NCBI GenBank assembly: GCA_905331475.1
Contig: CAJNYU010003776.1
Span: 124,001 to 188,000, forward strand
DNA: 64,000 nucleotides
Direction of reading: 5' to 3'
Source: Rotaria socialis
Taxonomy: Eukaryota > Rotifera > Eurotatoria > Philodinida > Philodinidae
Positions 1 to 12,021 of this stretch are shown in pieces. The stretch's first letter is position 1. Each line of letters opens with the position of its first letter. A program made the translations under genes and the position numbers. The notes beneath the pieces were generated by a model that had not been told where the DNA came from, made no database searches, and worked only from the letters and a program-made list of their open reading frames with translations.

Positions 1-47
1 GAAAACAATAAAATCTTTTCAGCGATAGCCAACAACCTGAAATTCCC

Positions 48-580
48 TACTAAAACAGGGCAACCATTAAAACCTATTCCTTGTTCGATTTTCCCTACCA
101 CTCTGCTTGATCAACTCGCACATATCACACAGTAATCTAGCCAATGCTAACAGCGACAACTGTCTCAAAATTCAAACCGATTTCACAGTCAACTTCACCA
201 CCTATATCATGATAAACTGAAAGTCACCCCTACTTCTATATTTATATGACTATAGTCATTCAACTAATCACAAGCCTAAAACGAATACTACCACACTCCA
301 CCAAACCATCAAAAACAATCGCAATACCAAAACAGCCCCCCTAAACTCCTCTATTCATTCTAGGTGCCGAAAAACACGACATTACCGATCTAAACAAATC
401 AAAACACTCCCAAGATGCATACCTCATTCATTCAACAACCAGCCTCCTCCAATTCATACATAGAAATCAACAAAGCACTAATATTCCACATAGTTCTTGA
501 GAAAAAAAAGATACTACACATCCAAATAACCGCCGACACTCCATAATACAAACAAAAGATTTATCTTCCACGGCACCACC
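48..580 (+). repeat. Duplicated A/C-rich module, copy 1
   Basis: This segment is repeated in direct orientation at 1446-1980, with many substitutions and small indels. Both copies end in the same short stretch (CCACGGCACCA) directly before the 95-bp satellite. The plus strand is rich in A and C. Near the end, one frame gives similar peptides in both copies: EINKALIFHIVLEKKKI here and EINKAQIFNIVLDKKKI in copy 2, with a stop shortly after. The conservative replacements suggest the segment was once protein-coding. I do not recognise a family; the end of a transposon gene is possible but unsupported. Confidence 0.75.
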
Positions 581-825
581 AATATTATTGAATATATTCC
601 TGCTTAGATTAGCTCTAATATCATTTTATCATGATTTTATTGAGAAATATTTCGGCATTGATTCAACAAATATCGAATATTATTGAATATATTCATCTTT
701 AGATTAGTTCTAATATCCTCTCATCATGATTTCATTGAGCAATATTTCGATATTGATTCAACAAATATCGAATATTATTGAATATATTGATGCTGAGATT
801 AGTTCTAATATCCTCTCATCATGAT
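581..825. repeat. 95-bp satellite, short array (about 2.5 units)
   Basis: Units of the same AT-rich 95-bp repeat that fills 1981-8398. The start of the shared TATCGAATAT motif falls at 671 and 766, giving the period. The array stops at an N at 826, so its true length is unknown. Confidence 0.9.
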
Positions 826-1445
826 NAAATTTTGTCCACAAAACCTCATCAATACTATTCTTATCTGGTTCAACATTTCATCTTTTATTTTTAAATTAAA
901 ATTTTGAACTTGATTTTACTGATTCTGTTCATGTTAAATTAATGCCACCATATACGAAGTTTCGTCCGCACTGATTGAGGAAAATAGACTCTGAATGCCG
1001 TAATGTGAATAAATGTACTTTATGCAACACATATTAAAGAAAAGCTCATTGAAATCATTGGGGTGTGGGTGGATGGATGGGTGTTGATGTGAATGTGTGA
1101 GTATTTTTGTTCAGAACCCACCCACACACTATATCGCATATATATGTCCAATAGTTGAAAATAAATCAAATATAAATTAGTTTCTTTATGTTTTAAGAAA
1201 ATCTTGCTGCTCCATTCCTTTTCAAAACTCAATAATATTTTTATTTAGTTGATTAGATATACGTGCAAAAACAACACATTATCACCTTCAATGCTGCTGC
1301 AGTGATTGATCGGTGTCTAAATTTTTTTCTAGAGCAAATTTGCATCCTATATTTTCCCCATATAGCTGAGGGCGATCCTATTTATTTTAGACCTATCCTA
1401 TATAGAAATTCATATATTTTTTGAGAGGGCCGCTGCGATGCCAGA
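826..1445. other. Gene-free spacer with a telomere-like hairpin
   Basis: It starts with the N at 826, probably an assembly join. No gene is supported. At about 1060-1130 a GTGTGGGTGG stretch faces a CCCACCCACACAC stretch, making a small inverted pair of telomere-like (TGTGGG) sequence. The rest is unremarkable AT-rich DNA leading into module copy 2. Confidence 0.5.
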
Positions 1446-1980
1446 TACTAAAACAGGACTGACATTAAGGGCTTTTCCTTGTTCGATCTTTCGTACCACT
1501 CTACTAGGTCAACTCTGTACATAGCACACAGTAATCTAGCCTTGCTAACAGCGACAGCGTTCACAAAATTCAAACTGATTTCACAGTCAACTTCACCACC
1601 TATATCATTATAAACGGGAACCCATCATTACTTCTTTATTTATATGACTATAGTCATTCAACTAAGCACAAGACGAAAAATAAATACTACCACACTCCAC
1701 CCAGCCATGAAAAACAATCCCAATACCTAAAAAAAATCCCGTAAACTCCTCTGTTCATTCTAGGTGCGGAAAAAAACGACATTGGCCATCAAAACAAAAA
1801 AAAATACTCAAACTATAAATACTTCCTCTATTCAACAGCCAGCTTCCTCCATTTCAGCCATAGAAATCAACAAAGCCCAAATATTCAACATAGTTCTTGA
1901 CAAAAAAAAGATACCACATATCCAAATAACCCCCGATATTCCATAACACAAACAACCGATCATCCAACCACGGCACCAGT
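1446..1980 (+). repeat. Duplicated A/C-rich module, copy 2
   Basis: Second copy of the module at 48-580, 535 bp against 533 bp. Shared landmarks include TACTAAAACAGG, TCCTTGTTCGAT, GCACACAGTAATCTAGCC (slightly altered in copy 1) and TTTCACAGTCAACTTCACC. An open frame from about 1764 to 1946 carries SIQQPASSISAIEINKAQI and matches copy 1 at protein level. The 95-bp satellite begins at the next base. The coding origin is inferred from protein-level similarity; the product is unknown. Confidence 0.75.
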
Positions 1981-4900
1981 AATATTATTGAATATATTCA
2001 TCCTTAGATCAGTAAAAATATCACCTCATCCTGACTTCAATCAGAAATATTTCGCCCTTCATTCCACAATAATCGAATATTATTGAATATGCTGCTGATG
2101 GCACAAGTTCTAATATCATCTCACCATGATTTCAGCGGGACATATCTCGATACTGAGTCAAATATATCCAATATTATTGAATATATACATCTTTAGATTA
2201 GTTCTAGCGTCATCTGACCAGGATTTCCATGAGAAATATTTCTATATTCCTTTAGCAAATATCGAATATTGTTGAATATATTCATCATGAGAGGAGCTCC
2301 CATATGGTCTCATCATCATTTCACTCAGAAAAATTTCGATATTCATTCAACAAATAACGAATATTATTGAATATACTGATTATCAGATTAATTCTGATAT
2401 CATCTCATAATGATTTCATTCAGAAATATTTCATCATTGATTCGACAAATATCGAATATTATTGAATATATACATGGTGGGATTCCTCCTAATATCATCC
2501 CATCATGCTTTCATTGAGAAATATTTCCATATTCATTCAACAAATATCGAATATTATTGAACATATTCATAGTCACATTAATTCTAATATCATCTCATCA
2601 CGATTTCATTCAGAAATATTTCGATATTGACTCAACAAATATCGAATAATATTGAATATATTCATCTTCAGATTAGTTCTAATATTATCTCATCCTCATT
2701 TCATTCAGAAATATGTCAATCTTCATTCAAGAACTATCTAATGTTATTGAATATATTGATGATGAGATTAATTCTAGCATCATCCCGTCATGATTTCATT
2801 GACAAATATTTCGATATTTCCACACCAAATATCGAATATTATTGAATATATCGATTATGAGATTAGTTCTCATATAATCTGATCATGATTTCATCGAGAA
2901 ATACTTCAACATTGATTCCACAAATATCGAATATTATTGAATATATTGATTTTTTGATCAGTTCTATTATCCTCTCACGATGATTTAATTCAGAAATATT
3001 TCAATATTCATTCAACAAATATCGAATATTATTGAATACATTCATGTTTAGATTAGTTCTAATATCATCTCACCATGATTTATTTCAGAAACACTTCAAC
3101 ATTGATTCAGCAAATCTGGAATATTATTGAATATATTCATGCTGAGATTAGCTCTAATAACATCTTCTCATGATTTCATAGAGAAATATTTCGAGATTGA
3201 CTCAACAACTATGGAATATTAATGAATATGGTCATCGTGAGAACAGTTCCATTATCATCACCTCATGATTTCATTCAGAAACATAACGATTCTGACTCAA
3301 CAAATATCGAATATTATTGAATATATACATCATTAGATTCCTTATAATATCATCTCATAATGAATTACTTCATAAATACTTCGATAGTGATTCAAAACAT
3401 CGAATATTATTGAATATATTGATGATGACATTCGTTCTTATATCATCTCATCATGATTCTATTAAGAAATATATCCATATTGATTCAAGAACTATAGACT
3501 ATTACTGAATACATAGATGCTGAGATAAGTTCTAATATCATGCCATAATGATTTCATTGACAAATATCCCGATATTGATTCAAAAAATATTGAATATTAT
3601 TGAATATATAAATCTTCAAATTAGTCCCAAAGTCATCTCATACTGACTCCATTGAGAAATACTTCGATATCGATTCAACAACTATCGACTATTATTGAAT
3701 ACATTGATGCTGAGATTAGTTCTAATATCATCTCATAATGGTTTCACTGAGAAATATTTCGAGATTGATTGGAGAAGTGTCGCATATTATTGAATATATT
3801 TATGATGAGATTCCTACAGATATCATGTCATAACGATTTCATTGAGAAATATCTCGACATTGATTCCACAAATATCGAATATAATTGAATATATACATCT
3901 TTAGATCATTTCCAATGACATCTCATCATGAGCTCACCGAGAAATGTTTCGATTTGATTCAACAAATATGGAATATTATTGAATATACTGATGATGACAT
4001 TTGTTCTCCTAGCATTTCATCATGATTTCCTTCAGCAATATTTCTCCATTGATTGAACAACTATCAAATATTATTGAATATATCGATGCTGAGATTAGTT
4101 CTAATAACATGTCGTCATGATTTCAATGCGAAATATTTCGATATCGATTCAACAAATATGGAATATTATTGAAGATATTGATGATGATTTTAGTTCTAAT
4201 AAAATCTCATAATGATCTCATCGAGTAATATTCCCATATTGATTCGACAAATGTCGAATATTATTGAATATACTGATGCTGACTTTGGTTCTAATATCAT
4301 CTCATCATGATTTCATTGAAAAATATTTTCCTATTGATTAAACAAAGATCGAATATTATTGAATATATTGATGCTGAGATTAATTCCCATATCATCTCAT
4401 TATAATTTCATTGAGAAATATTTCGACATTGAGAGAACAAATATGGAATATTATTGAATATATACATGTTTAGATTAGTTATAATATTATCTATTCCTCA
4501 TTTCATTCACAAATATCTGGATATTGCTTTAACAAATATCGAATATTATTGAATATATTCATGATAAGATTAGTTCTAATATCATCCAGTCATCATTTCA
4601 TTCACAAATACTTCGATATTCATTCAACAAACCTCTAATACTATTGAATATACCGATTATGATATTAGTTCTAATATCGTCACATCATCAATTCGTTGAG
4701 AAATATTTGGGCATGGTTTCAACAAATATCGAGTAATACTGAATATATGCATCTTTAGACCTGCTCCAATCTGATCTCGCCATGATTTCATCGAGAAATA
4801 TTCCCATATTGCGGCAACAATGTGGAACGTTATTGAATATGTACATGTTTTGATTGCTTCTAATACCATCTCATCATGATTTCATTGAGAGATAGTCCGA

Positions 4901-7900
4901 CATTGGTTCAACGAATATCGAATATTATCGAATATATTGATCGTGAAATTCCTTCTAATGTCATCACATCATGTTTTCATTCAGAAAGATTTCGCCATGG
5001 TTAGAGGAACAACAAGTATTGTTGAATATATTCATGATGAAATTAGCTCTAACATCATCTCATAGTGATTTCATTGAGAAATATTTTGACATTGATTAAA
5101 CTAATATCGAATATTGTTGAATATATTCATTATGAGATTGGTTCTGATATCACCCCATCACGATTTCATTCAGAAGTATTTCTATGTTGATTGAACAAAT
5201 ATCGAATATTATTGAGTATATTGTTGATGAGATTAGTGCTAGTAACATCTCATGATGATTTCATTTTGAAATATTTTGACATTGATTGAAGAAATATCGA
5301 GTTTTATTGAATATATACATCTTTATAGTGGTTCTGATGTCATCTCATCATGGTTCCATCGGGAACTATTTCGATATTGAGTCAACAATATCGAATATTA
5401 TTGAATATATGCATGTTTAAATTAGTTTTAATGTCAGCTCACTGTGATTTCAGTCAGAAATGTTTCTATCCTCCTTCAGCAAATATCCAATATTCTTGAA
5501 TATAGTCATGATGTTATTGGTTCAAGTATGGTCTCATCAAGATTTCATTGAGAGATATTTCGATATTGACACAGCAAATATTGAATATTATTGAATATGT
5601 TGATCGTGAAATTCGTTCTAATGTCATCTCATCGTGATTTCATTCAGAAATATTTCATCATTGATTCAACAAATATCGAACATAATTGGATATGTTGATG
5701 ATGAAATTACTTCTAATAACATCTCATAGCGATGTAAGTCCGAATAAATTCGACACTGATTGAACAGATCCCGAATATTATTGAATATATTGATGGTGAG
5801 ATTAGTTCTAATATCATCCAGTCATCATTTCATTGAGAAATATTTCGATATTGATTCAAGAAAGATCGACTACTACTGAATGTATTAATGATGAGATTCG
5901 TTTTCATCTCATCTCATCGCGATTTTATTCAGAAATATTTCGATGTTGATTGAAGAAAGATGGAATATTATTGAATATCTTCATTTTTAGATTAGTTCTA
6001 ATATCACAGCATCATCGTTTCATTCATAAAAATTTCAATATTCACTCAAAAGATATCGCATATTATTGTATCTATACATCTTTAGGTTAGTTCTAATATG
6101 ATCTCATCATGATTTCATTGAGAAATATTTGCGCATGGTTTCAACAAATATTGAATATTATTGAATATATTAATCGTGAGATTAGTTCTAATATGATCCC
6201 GTCATGATTTCATTGACAAATATTTCGATATTCTTTCAACAAATATCGAACATTATTGAACATATTCATGATGACATTGGTTCTAGTATCATCTCATGAT
6301 GATTTCAATGTGAAACGTTTCGATATTGATTCAAAAATATGCAATATTATTGAATGTTTTGATGGTGAGATCAGTTCTAATATTATCTCATCATGATTCA
6401 CTGAGTAATATTTCGACATTGATTCACCAAATATGGAATATTATTGAATATATTGATAATGAGGTTAGTGCTAATGTCATCTCATAATGATTTCATTGAG
6501 AAATATTTTGATGTTGGTTTAACAAATATCGAATATTCTTGAATGTATTGATGATGAGATTACATCTAGTATCATCTCATGATGATTTCGTTTAGAAATA
6601 TTTCAACATCGATTGAAGAAATATCGAGTTTTATTGAATATATGCATCTTTATAGTAGTTCTGATGCCATCTCACCATGATTCTCTTGACGAATATTTCG
6701 ACATTGATTTAACAAATATCGAATGTTATTGAATATATACATGCTTACAGTAGTTCTAATGTTACCTCACCATGATTTCAATGAGAATTATATCGGTATT
6801 GATTCAAGAAATATCGAATATTATTGAATATATTGATGATGAGATTAGTGCTAATGTCATCTGATAATGATTTCATTGGGAAATATTTCGAGATTAATTG
6901 AAGAAGTGTCGCATATTATTGAATATATTGATGGTGAGATGATTTCTAATATCATGTCATCATGCTTTCATTGAGAAATATTTCGATATTGATTGAATCA
7001 ATATCAAATTTTATTGAATATATGGATAGTGAGAATAGTTCTAAGATCTTCTTATCACGATTTCATTGAGAAGTATTTGCGATATTTATTCAACAAATGT
7101 CGAATATTATTGAATATATTGATGGTGAGAGTAGTTCTAATATCATCTCATCATGATTTGATTGAGAAATATTCCGGTATTGATTGAAGAAATTTCGAAT
7201 ATTATTGAATATATTCATTTTTAGATTAGTTCTAATATCATCTCATCATGATTTCATTGATCAATATGAGGGTATTGATTCAACCAATATCGATTATTGT
7301 GGAATATGTACATCTTTAGATTAGTTCTAATGCCATCTCGCCATGATTCCATTGATCAATATGTCGATATTGATTGAACAAATATCGAGTATTTTTGAAT
7401 ATATTCATTCTTAGATTAGTTCTAATGTTATCTCACCATGATTTTATTGATCAATATGTCGGTATTTATTCAACAAATATCGAATATAATTGAATAGGTA
7501 CATCTTTAGATTTGTTCTGGTGTCTTCTCACCAGGATTTCATTGAGAAGTATTTCGATATTGATTGAACAAATATTGAATATTATGGAATATATTGATGA
7601 TGAGATTAGTTGTAATGTCATATCATAATGGTTTCGTCCAGAACGATTTCGCCATTGTTTCAAGAAATGTCGAATATTATTGAATATATTGATAGTGAGG
7701 TTTTTTCTAATATCATCTCATGATGATTTCAATGTGAAATATTTCTATATTCCTTCAACAAATATCGAATATTGTTGAATATATTCATGGTGAGATTAGT
7801 TCTAAGATATTCTGATCATGATTTCATTGATAAATATTTCGATAATGATTCGAGAAACGTGGAATATTATTGAATATATTGATGGTGAGAGTCGTTATAA

Positions 7901-8398
7901 TATGAGCTCATCATGATTTATCTGAGAAATAGTTCGACATTGATTGAACAAATATCGAATATTATTGAATATATTCATGCTGAGATTAGCTCGAATATCA
8001 TCTCGTCATGTTTCGATTGAGAAATAGTTGGACATTGATTGAAAAAATATCGAATATTATAGAATATATTCTTTTTTAGATTTGTTCTAATGTAATTGCA
8101 TCATGATTTCATTGAGAAATATTTTGATATTGGTTTAACAAATATCGAATATTATTGAATATATTCGTTTTTAGATTAGTTCTAATATCATCTGCTCATG
8201 ATTTCATTGAGAAATATTTCGGTATTGATTGAATAAATATCGAATATTATTGAATATATTCGTGTTTCAATTAGTTCTTATATCATCTCATCAGGATTTC
8301 ATTGAGACACATTTCGATGTTGATTGAACAAATATCGAATATTATTGAATATGTGCATCCTGAGTTTAGTTCTAGTGTGATCTCATCATGATGTCATG
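1981..8398. repeat. 95-bp satellite array, about 68 diverged units
   Basis: A head-to-tail array with a 95-bp period. A typical unit runs through TATCGAATATTATTGAATAT, GATGAGATTAGTTCTAATAT, CATCTCATCATGATTTCATT and GAGAAATATTTCGATATTGA, then TTCAACAAA. Each unit holds two dyads: GATGAGAT paired with ATCTCATC, and AATATTTCGATATT paired with AATATCGAATATT, so single strands could fold into two stem-loops. Units differ by many single substitutions and few indels, so the array is old or weakly homogenised. Because 95 is not a multiple of three, the frame shifts each unit, and short open frames here are not genes. Units on the left are richer in C and units on the right richer in G. Confidence 0.97.
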
Positions 8399-9298
8399 AG
8401 AGTATAGGAAATTCCTATTTCCTGGAAATTCAAAATGTGCTGCGCACTATAAATAATTTGTAGCACGTAGATAGAGAGGTGCATACAAGCGATGTGTTTC
8501 GTTTAGATTTTATCAAGCGATTTGATTGACTTCAATATAATGGAACTCTCTTCTATATATCAGTATCAATACTGTCTGTATCCATATGAATATGTATAGA
8601 TTGTATGCAGATTTGGTGGGATGGGTTGGGAGCAGTAAAGATAAGTACATCTGCACAAAATACATTTTGTAGATGTATATATGTACTATATACTTCTAGC
8701 TGCAACTGATTGAATTAGATTAAAAAGGATACCGTCGGATTTCATAGGAAGTCTGCTACCCTCTTGTTTTTAAGCTTAATGGTTTGTAAAGATGTAGCTT
8801 GAAATTTGTCATATTTCTATTTATTTGGTTTGGTTGCAATTGAATGATAAAATAGTTTTTGGAGTTTAATTAGTCTCAAGGTTTATATCACTTTTGGATA
8901 TTTCGGGCGATATGTATGGTACCCATATGTTCTTCGTTTGTGTATTCTATATGAAAACTAATAGTGTAGATCGGCGCAGTTTTTCACGCTCTGAAAAATA
9001 ATTTTTTCCTAAAGGTTATTAGTAATTTTTCTATCAAATAGTATAGGATCAAACATGTGAAATAATTTCACATGTTTGACCTTACACTATCTGGTAGAAA
9101 AATTACTGATAAACTTGAGCAACATATCATTGTGTAGAGCGTGAAAAACTGAATCGATCCACGCTATTATTTTTCATATGGAATACACAAAAGAAAAAGA
9201 TATGGGTANATTTTTAAAAGCATTCAATTGAATTTCCAGGAAATTTTTCTTCTAGTCATTTTATTTGAATTTCCGAGCAATAGGAATTTACCACCGCA
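8399..9298. mobile_element. About 900-bp insertion with inverted ends inside the satellite
   Basis: Foreign DNA interrupts one satellite unit: the unit breaks near CATGATGTCATGAG on the left and resumes with ATGGATTTCATTGAG on the right. The ends are imperfect inverted repeats. The left end (about 8404-8432) holds GGAAATTCCTATTTCCTGG and the right end (about 9265-9294) holds the reverse complement of TAAATTCCTATTGCTCGG. A second TTGAATTTCCAGGAAA sits at about 9229. No transposase frame is seen, so this looks like a non-autonomous DNA element. A large foldback occupies 8921-9208, and an N at 9209 touches its edge, so the right part may be misjoined. Confidence 0.65.
8921..9208. repeat. 290-bp foldback (imperfect palindrome)
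   Basis: Two arms of about 143 bp face each other around position 9064. The centre (9050-9078) is a perfect 14-bp inverted pair, CAAACATGTGAAAT and its complement. The outer arms match less well: ACCCATATG at 8921 against ATATGGGTA ending at 9208, and GTGTATTCTATATG against CATATGGAATACAC. The inner arms share GTAATTTTTCTA. It could form a long hairpin. It lies inside the insertion at 8399-9298 and may be its core or a separate foldback element. Confidence 0.8.
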
Positions 9299-9420
9299 TG
9301 GATTTCATTGAGAAATATTTTGGATGTTGATTGAACAAATGCCGAATATTATGGAATATATTCATCCTGACTTTAGTTCTAATATCATCTCATCATGATT
9401 TCATTGAGAAATATTTTGAT
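9299..9420. repeat. 95-bp satellite, tail of the array
   Basis: About 1.3 further units of the 95-bp satellite, resuming after the insertion in the same orientation and phase. The repeat ends within a unit at ATATTTTGAT. Confidence 0.9.
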
Positions 9421-10815
9421 AGTTAAGTTTAAGTGAGAGGATGTTTGTTTTTGTTAGTTTTTGCCCTTGTGCATTGTCATTTTTACATGGTTAGGGGAAG
9501 AATATGGCTTGCTTCCTTAGTAGGAGTTGATGATTTTAGGATTTTCAATTGATGAAGACTGTTTAGTTTCTATTTGATGTTCTCCCTTGATTGGGGCTTC
9601 CTTTTTTGGGGCTAGGTACAGAATATTTTTGATAGTCTTTTTCGCGGGTGGATCCAAGAATTATATGTTGTCGGCATTGCTAGATTTTGGATTATGTAAA
9701 TTTTGGGATAGATGAAAGTTGGACAGTTGCATGAAAGATGAGTGCTGATATCGCGTTGATGTTGTATGTATAGTGCTGATTGATATTTACTGATCGGTTG
9801 TTAAGGGACTGGAATAGAAGATTGGTAAGTGATTGTTCCTTAGCTACGTCACGCATGAATGGGTGAGTAAATTGGAGCTTGATGCTCAGATATTGGATGA
9901 GTGAACGTCTGGGAACTTGAAGCACTGATCCGATTTTGCGTCGACAGTAAAGTGATCGCAATGGTGAAGGTTGCTGCTCTGCTATCGTAGGTTGTGAATG
10001 AAGCTTCGAGACTAATGGTTTTGACGCTGTTCTGAAACTAACGGCATTGGCTTACGGGATGGAGTTCTCGAATTTCACTGGTAGGTCGGGAACAGTTTTT
10101 GAATGTAATTACAATGATGGAAAGATATACTGTTTTGAATATGTTTTCATGGAAGTAAATGAATCATATTTAGAAAACTGTATGCTTCATTGTAAATCAA
10201 TCTTGTTCAACTAAATAAAAGCATTTTACAGAAACGTAGAGAACAACAACATTGAGCCAAATTGCTGAGTAGTGTCGAAATCGAAAAGAAGAAAGTAGCT
10301 CTATATTTTCAGTTATAAATCTTTCATACATTTGAGTGGCCACTTGAATATTAATCTTCATAAAGGAAATGTAACTGTAAATAAAAATTGATGTTTGTTG
10401 TAGCTTGAAATAAGATGAATTCTGATTTCAAGTTTCGCTGTTATTTAAATATTTCAAACTGCATATAATTGTTCAGAGCTCAATTTAAATGCCATTGATT
10501 TGGAGGATTAAGTCGACTTAGCTCTTGTTAAAAACCGAATAAATTTTGATGCACGCTAAATGTGTTACCAAATACAAAGTTACCTGGTTGTTTACGTTGT
10601 ATTGACGTTTGTTTAAGTTATATGAAATATCGTCTATCATATGAACAAACTTTTGTTTCGTTTTCTATGTACCATTTTTTATAGCTTTAGTTGAATGTTG
10701 GCAACTATTTAGTTGTAAGTGGGGTTTACACTAAAACTGATATTTTTTGATAAACTATCTTGAAATGATATCATTCTTGCACATAAAACAAAATTTCATT
10801 TTAAGCCAGTGGTTG
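9421..10815. other. Gene-free region with a decayed A/C-rich frame on the minus strand
   Basis: No intact gene is seen. On the minus strand, 9692-9961 is open for 89 codons (it includes IQYLSIKLQFTHPF), and another frame near 9520-9660 reads through ILYLAPKKEAPIKGEHQIE to a stop. The minus strand here is A/C-rich, like the modules at 48-580 and 1446-1980, and like them it points into the satellite. Similarity to those modules is weak by eye. From 10090 to 10815 I see only AT-rich DNA. Confidence 0.35.
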
Positions 10816-10847
10816 TTAACCCTTCGTAACTGTTTACATGTTGGAAG

Positions 10848-11605
10848 TAGGGATGCACCAAAACCATTTTTCTCTGCATAAAGATGCTCCTTTTTCGTTA
10901 TGAAAACACCCAAAACCAACCAAATCTTTGTGTCAATTATAAGCAGCTTCGTTTGCTCTACTTGATATTCGTAATTTCGTTACCAAAACCAATGACAAAA
11001 ATGCAAGTTTTGGTCGGTTTTGATGAAAACTGCCATATTTTGACCGAAATCTACCAAAGATTGCATTTTTTGTCATTGGTTTTGGTAACGAAATTACGAA
11101 TATCAAGTAAACCTCTCCCACTATAGAAGACCCCCCCATATTAGAATACCTCCTGAAGAAAAAGTTTGCCCGACATAATAGAAGCCCCCCTTTAGTTAAT
11201 TAATTTTCTGCTAATTATGAACTTTAATTAGCGTTTTTTCATCAAAACATGCCTGATTCTTAGCATTTTAAGCTGGAAATATTAAGAGAATGTGTTCACA
11301 ATTATAATGACACCCTTAAAATCCTGAAAATCCTGATGGAAATCCTGAAAATCGCCTTGGTGTTCTGGAAAACCTTTTAAATTAAATATTAGGAAAAAAT
11401 GCGATCCTTAATACAAGACCCCCCCCCTCTGGAAAATTTTTACGCTGCAACATAATAGAAGACCCGGGGTCTTTTATTGTGGGAGAGGGGGTTTAGAGCG
11501 GACGAACCTGCTTATAACTGACACAAAGATTTAGTTGGTTTTGGGTGCTTTCATGACGGAAAAGTAGCATCTTTATGCAGAGAAAATGGATTTGGTGCAC
11601 CCCTA
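10848..11605. mobile_element. Non-autonomous hAT-like element (758 bp)
   Basis: It begins TAGGGATGCACC and ends GGTGCACCCCTA, a typical hAT terminus. Long inverted repeats (about 140 bp once a later insertion is removed) include TCTGCATAAAGATGCT and CACAAAGATTTAGTTGG, the latter in slightly altered form on the left. The flanks GTTGGAAG (10840-10847) and GTTGAAAC (11606-11613) match at 6 of 8 positions, as expected for an aged 8-bp hAT target duplication. No transposase gene is present. It sits in the left terminal repeat of the piggyBac element, so it is younger than that element. Its left arm was later split by the foldback at 10961-11107. Confidence 0.85.
10961..11107. mobile_element. TA-flanked foldback MITE inside the hAT arm
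   Basis: A 147-bp element with near-perfect inverted arms of about 46 bp (10961-11006 and 11061-11107), starting CTTGATATTCG and ending CGAATATCAAG, flanked by TA on both sides. The uninterrupted right arm of the host hAT element shows the empty site: it reads GCTCTAAACC on the complement, where the left arm has GCTCTA, then the insertion, then TAAACC. This demonstrates insertion with a TA duplication, as in Tc1/mariner-type MITEs. The inner part also contains related TTGGTCGG and CCGAAATC half-sites. Confidence 0.9.
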
Positions 11606-12021
11606 GTTGAAACTTAGTAGATACTGTGGGGTCCGCTCGGTCCCACCCATAGAAAACCGTGTAAAGCTAATAGTTTTCTTTCTCTAAGTTGTTCAATTAT
11701 ACACTAAAGGCCTCTACACACCCCTGTTGTATCGACTAACATTCAGCTTTACACGAAATAATATGAGTACATACAGTATCGGAAAATTATTGACTGAAAC
11801 TGCTTGTGAAACCAAACAGATAATAGATTTCACTATTCAGTCTGGATTATCACATAAAACTATCTTTAGATAAGAAAAGATTTAGTGTGCGCTTTCTTGT
11901 TCTTTATATTTTCATCTTTTTCTTTTTTCAGGAGTTAAAAAAAATATTTTTTCATTGTTAAAACGATGAGCTAGTTTTTGTTTCAGCTTTATTGTATTTG
12001 TCTCAATAATGCAGCTACTTC

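Noticed and set aside
2627-3508. Open frames across the 95-bp satellite
   Set aside because: The period is not a multiple of three, units differ in stops, and the peptides are just repeat translations such as SSHHDFIEKY. There is no sign of coding selection.
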